Positions 55,100 through 57,788 of a DNA stretch of 57,788 bases are shown here, one piece after another; position 1 is the first letter of the stretch, and every line of letters begins with the position of its first letter. Origin of the DNA: Listeria cornellensis FSL F6-0969 (GTDB lineage: Bacteria > Bacillota > Bacilli > Lactobacillales > Listeriaceae); NCBI RefSeq assembly GCF_000525855.1, contig NZ_AODE01000032.1:1-57788 (forward strand), written 5' to 3'. The notes beneath the pieces were generated by a model, which was not told the DNA's origin, searched no databases, and saw only the letters and a list, made by a program, of their open reading frames with translations. The translations under genes were made by a program, and so were the position numbers.

Positions 55100-55769
55100 T
55101 TACATGCCATTTCCTTTGCTTGTAAATTCTTTGAAAGTGAGTAGTAGAATCTTGATGTTGAAGAGGATCGATCTTTTTTCGATGTATTCTAGATCGAGGT
55201 CAATCATTTCGTTAAAAGTCAGGTTGTTTCTGCCACTGACTTGCCACAAACCGGTACATCCTGGTGTTACGAGGAGACGCTTTTTTTTCATGGCTTGTGT
55301 AGTTTGCATATTCTGTCATCAGTGGTGGACGTGGTCCAACGAAGGACATGTCGCCTTTTAAAATATTGATGAATTGGGGGAATTCGTCGAGACTCGTTTT
55401 GCGAATCCATTTGCCGACGCGGGTGATGCGGGGATCGTCTTTCATTTTGAACATGTGGCCGTCCATCTCATTCTGGGCCTGGAGTTTGGCGAGTTGTGCT
55501 TCTGCATCGACATACATCGAGCGGAATTTATACATATAGAAGAGTTCGCCGTCTTTTCCGACGCGTTTTTGTTTGAAAAAAATCGGGGCTTTCCAGTTTT
55601 CGAATTTGATGGTGATGGCAATTGCGAGGAGGATTGGGAGGGAAATGAGGAGGGCAAAGACGGCGGCGATGATGTCGAAGATGCGCCATACTTTGTCGTG
55701 CAATGGTTTTTCGTGGGTTTCTTGGGCTGTTCTGGCCTGTTCTCGGAAATTATAATAGGTTTTTTCCAT
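55100..55769 (-). CDS. Undecaprenyl-phosphate sugar phosphotransferase, one frameshift as read
   Basis: The corrected protein of about 222 aa is a short-form polyprenyl glycosylphosphotransferase (bacterial sugar transferase). It has a single membrane segment (RIFDIIAAVFALLISLPILL), then FFKQKRVGKDGELFYMYKFR, the catalytic region RKTSLDEFPQFINILKGDMS followed by FVGPRPPL, and the end TPGCTGLWQVSGRNNLTFNE. The frame breaks at T8 55281-55288; one base less joins YTSHEKK to RLLVTPG. It would start a surface polysaccharide by loading a sugar phosphate on the lipid carrier. It lies 14 bases after the dehydrogenase gene. Confidence 0.87.
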
Positions 55770-55783
55770 GGGCTTTCACGTCC

Positions 55784-57058
55784 TTAATTGAATTGGTATT
55801 GCGCCACGTCCTTCGTGACTTTGTACAGATTGCCGTAATTGGCGTAAACGACTTTTTCACCGACATTTTGAACCATATTTTTTGTGTCAAAAACGATCGC
55901 TGAGCGCATTTTATCGGTATAAGTGGTCGGAATGGTGCGGAATTCGTCATGGTCGCTTAAAACAACGATGAGTGAACTGTCGTCACATGCTTCTTCGCCT
56001 GTTAGTGGCGCGGATACAACATGTGGGTCGAAACTTTTTACGTCAAAACCTTCTTTTGTGAGCATTTCCTGGATTTCCATCGCTGGGCTTTCACGGATGT
56101 CATCAATGTTACCTTTATACGTAAGGCCGAATAGCGTCACTGTATTTCCGTCGCGTTGTTCCATGATTTGCTTCACGTTTTCTACGACGTATTCTGGCAT
56201 ACTGTTGTTTACTTTACGGGCAGTTTGCATAAGTGGGGATTGTTCTGGGGCTGCTGCAATAACGAAGTATGGATCTACGGCTAAACAGTGTCCGCCAACG
56301 CCAGGGCCGGGTTGGTGCAAGTTGACACGGGGGTGTTTATTCGCCATTTCGATCACACGCAGAGCGTCGATTTCGAGGTGATTACTGATTTTTGCAAGTT
56401 CGTTGGCTAATGCAATATTGAGGTCACGGTACGTATTTTCCATCAATTTGCTGAGTTCTGCTTCACCGGCTTGTGCTTTGATAATCTCGCCTTCAACAAA
56501 TTCGCCGTATACTGCTGCTGCTTTTTCTGTACATTGCTCGGTGATTCCGCCGATGATACGCGGGTTATGGATTAGTTCGTGCATGATGTTTCCTGGTAAA
56601 ACACGTTCTGGACAGTGTGCTAAGAAGATGTCTTGTCCGACGGTGAATCCTTGTTTTTCAATAAGCGGTTGTACAACGTCTGCCATCGTTCGTGGTGCAA
56701 TCGTTGACTCTACGATAATCGTGTCGTTTTCCTTCAAAAGTGGTACGATGCTTCCTAGCGCTGACTCAACGTACGCTGTATCACATGATTTATATTCGTC
56801 GTTTTTGTTAGGCGTTGGTACTGCGATGATATAGGCATCTGCGCTGACTGGTGTTGTGCTAGCATGAAAATTATTTAAGGCTAAAGCGTCTTGCAAGTCT
56901 GCCTCTAGTCCAGGTTCTTCAATGTGAATTCGTCCAGCGTTTAAGTTGTCCGTCATGACTGGGGATAAATCCACCCCTGTCACCTTATTGCCGTACTTCG
57001 CAAACAAAATCGCGGTTGGTAATCCGATATATCCAAGTCCTACTACTGTAATTTTCAT
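55784..57058 (-). CDS. Nucleotide-sugar dehydrogenase (UDP-ManNAc/UDP-glucose type)
   Basis: This 424-aa UDP-sugar dehydrogenase oxidises C6 of a UDP-hexose to the uronate using NAD. The N-terminal Rossmann motif is VVGLGYIGLPTAILFAKYG. The catalytic Cys lies in PGVGGHCLAVDPYF; the GHCLAVDPYF form favours UDP-N-acetylmannosamine dehydrogenase (WecC-like) over UDP-glucose dehydrogenase. LFGLTYKGNIDDIRESPAME marks the C-terminal domain. ATG 57058 follows GGTGG. It is in an operon with the lipoprotein (upstream) and sugar transferase (downstream), so it feeds surface polysaccharide synthesis. Confidence 0.9.
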   Translation of the reverse strand: MKITVVGLGYIGLPTAILFAKYGNKVTGVDLSPVMTDNLNAGRIHIEEPGLEADLQDALALNNFHASTTPVSADAYIIAVPTPNKNDEYKSCDTAYVESALGSIVPLLKENDTIIVESTIAPRTMADVVQPLIEKQGFTVGQDIFLAHCPERVLPGNIMHELIHNPRIIGGITEQCTEKAAAVYGEFVEGEIIKAQAGEAELSKLMENTYRDLNIALANELAKISNHLEIDALRVIEMANKHPRVNLHQPGPGVGGHCLAVDPYFVIAAAPEQSPLMQTARKVNNSMPEYVVENVKQIMEQRDGNTVTLFGLTYKGNIDDIRESPAMEIQEMLTKEGFDVKSFDPHVVSAPLTGEEACDDSSLIVVLSDHDEFRTIPTTYTDKMRSAIVFDTKNMVQNVGEKVVYANYGNLYKVTKDVAQYQFN

Positions 57059-57078
57059 TGTTTTGCATTCCACCTTTC

Positions 57079-57537
57079 TTATTTTTCAGGGAGTGTGATT
57101 GTCCATGTCGCTTCTTGATCTGCCTTGCCAGTTGCTGGTTGATAAATGACCGTCACGTCCTGCTTGCCTGCCGGTACCTCGTAATAACCTGAACCTCGAA
57201 GCGTTTTACCTGCTGCAATCGCGTCACCGAAGTTGTTGGCGTGCATTCCGTCGACACTATGCTTCTTGCCGTTTTCCGTTTTCACAACGAAATCTCCTGC
57301 TCCAGCGCCTGCTTCATCTGAGCCTACATTCAAGATTTCAAAATCGATTTTTGCAAGTTGCGTTTTGTCATTCTTACTATTTAAAGTTTCGACGTGCGTC
57401 ACTGTTATTTCTAAATCATTGGCCGTTCTTGTTTTTCCGATATCGTTCGCACCTGCTGTAGTGCCACACGCTGCGACAACTGCTACCAGAGTTAAGCTTA
57501 AAATAAATAACGCGATCCAGCTTTTACTTTTCTTCAT
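57079..57537 (-). CDS. DUF4352-type lipoprotein
   Basis: This 152-aa lipoprotein has a signal peptide MKKSKSWIALFILSLTLVAV and lipobox VAAC. The rest is a beta-sandwich typical of DUF4352/TRF2-like immunoglobulin folds (ITVTHVETLNSKNDKTQLAK ... DFEILNVGSDEAGAG, TVIYQPATG). AGAGAGGAAG precedes ATG. It lies 20 bases upstream of the dehydrogenase gene; the shared 21-bp motif lies about 80 bases before it. The ligand is unknown. Confidence 0.8.
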   Translation of the reverse strand: MKKSKSWIALFILSLTLVAVVAACGTTAGANDIGKTRTANDLEITVTHVETLNSKNDKTQLAKIDFEILNVGSDEAGAGAGDFVVKTENGKKHSVDGMHANNFGDAIAAGKTLRGSGYYEVPAGKQDVTVIYQPATGKADQEATWTITLPEK

Positions 57538-57616
57538 AAAAAACTTCCTCTCTTATTTGCGATTATTTTTTTGTGTTGCGATTTAATATACTCATAGCTT
57601 ACCATCCGAAAATCCA

Positions 57617-57637
57617 AAAACAGGGATTTTCCAGAAA
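57617..57637 (-). promoter_or_regulatory. Shared 21-bp motif upstream of the lipoprotein operon
   Basis: This is identical to the motif at 55041-55061. A TATATTAAA stretch follows downstream on the minus strand (about 57583-57590), which may be the -10 region. Confidence 0.5.
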
Positions 57638-57682
57638 ATTGATTTGGATTTTCAGTTTGTAGGACAGAAGGGGTTGTGTTTG

Positions 57683-57788
57683 CGAAAAATTAGGTCCCTA
57701 GTATGGGTATAACCAAAGCGAAACCCCTATCTCGGGCTTGAGATAGGGGTTTCGCTTTGGTTATACCATACTAGGACCTAATTTTTCG
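57683..57788. repeat. Near-perfect inverted repeat ending at the window edge
   Basis: The left arm 57683-57733 (51 bases) and right arm 57740-57788 (49 bases) are separated by GGGCTT. They differ only by one extra C (CCC against CC) and one extra G (GGG against GG) in the left arm. The inner part resembles a bidirectional terminator. The right arm ends exactly at the last base, so an assembly fold-back is possible. Confidence 0.85.

Overview
The window looks like the chromosome of a Listeria-type firmicute (Listeriaceae, probably not L. monocytogenes itself). The grounds are low-GC DNA, strong AGGAGG ribosome-binding sites, and the origin-proximal block rpsF-ssb-rpsR ... gdpP-rplI-dnaB, with protein sequences that read as Listeria-like. 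Most genes lie on the minus strand. About 22 reading frames are interrupted by single-base shifts, almost all an extra base in a homopolymer run, and even rplI carries two. I treat these as probable sequencing errors and give corrected gene extents.

Layout. 0-0.8 kb: a complete type I toxin-antitoxin locus (holin-like peptide plus antisense RNA) with a partial duplicate. 0.8-16.6 kb: an alpha-mannoside utilisation region. It holds a lipoprotein/permease/permease ABC importer, and an operon GH38 - GH125 - YesL-like - sensor kinase - AraC-type response regulator from a good SigA promoter at 16.65 kb. Small housekeeping genes (DNA alkylation repair, zinc ribbon, IDEAL, UspA, TVP38) lie between the two. 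16.8-22.2 kb: GNAT, Crp/Fnr regulator, dnaB, rplI and gdpP.

22.6-32.7 kb is the most interesting part. It is an operon of small hydrophobic peptide genes followed by a 385-aa unknown protein, a SAM methyltransferase, a class III aminotransferase, an M50-type membrane protease, a short-chain dehydrogenase and an ABC exporter. Four peptide genes share a leader (F-K/E-E-x-x-x-E-E-L-N) and all end in Thr; one is broken by a stop codon. C-terminal Thr plus aminotransferase, methyltransferase, protease and exporter is the signature of daptide RiPPs, best known from actinobacteria. Two tandem Rgg-like regulators are divergent from the operon. Its first gene encodes a 15-residue peptide, so a peptide-sensing switch is plausible.

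32.7-39.8 kb: MMPL exporter with divergent TetR and an apparent operator, small membrane protein, aldo/keto reductase, DUF4003 protein, a complete Fst/par-type toxin-antitoxin locus, and an amino acid permease. From memory, L. monocytogenes has the agr quorum-sensing genes between rpsR and gdpP. Here that slot holds roughly 18 kb of other genes and no agr.

39.8-57.8 kb: rpsR, ssb, rpsF; an Mga/AtxA-like regulator next to a giant secreted CotH-type protein with an internally duplicated domain block; a second secreted adhesin-like protein with 222-bp tandem repeats; and a sugar phosphotransferase, a UDP-sugar dehydrogenase and a lipoprotein. A family of long hairpin elements is scattered between genes (2.4, 6.9, 19.6 and 41.3 kb). 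The window ends in a near-perfect inverted repeat of about 106 bp.
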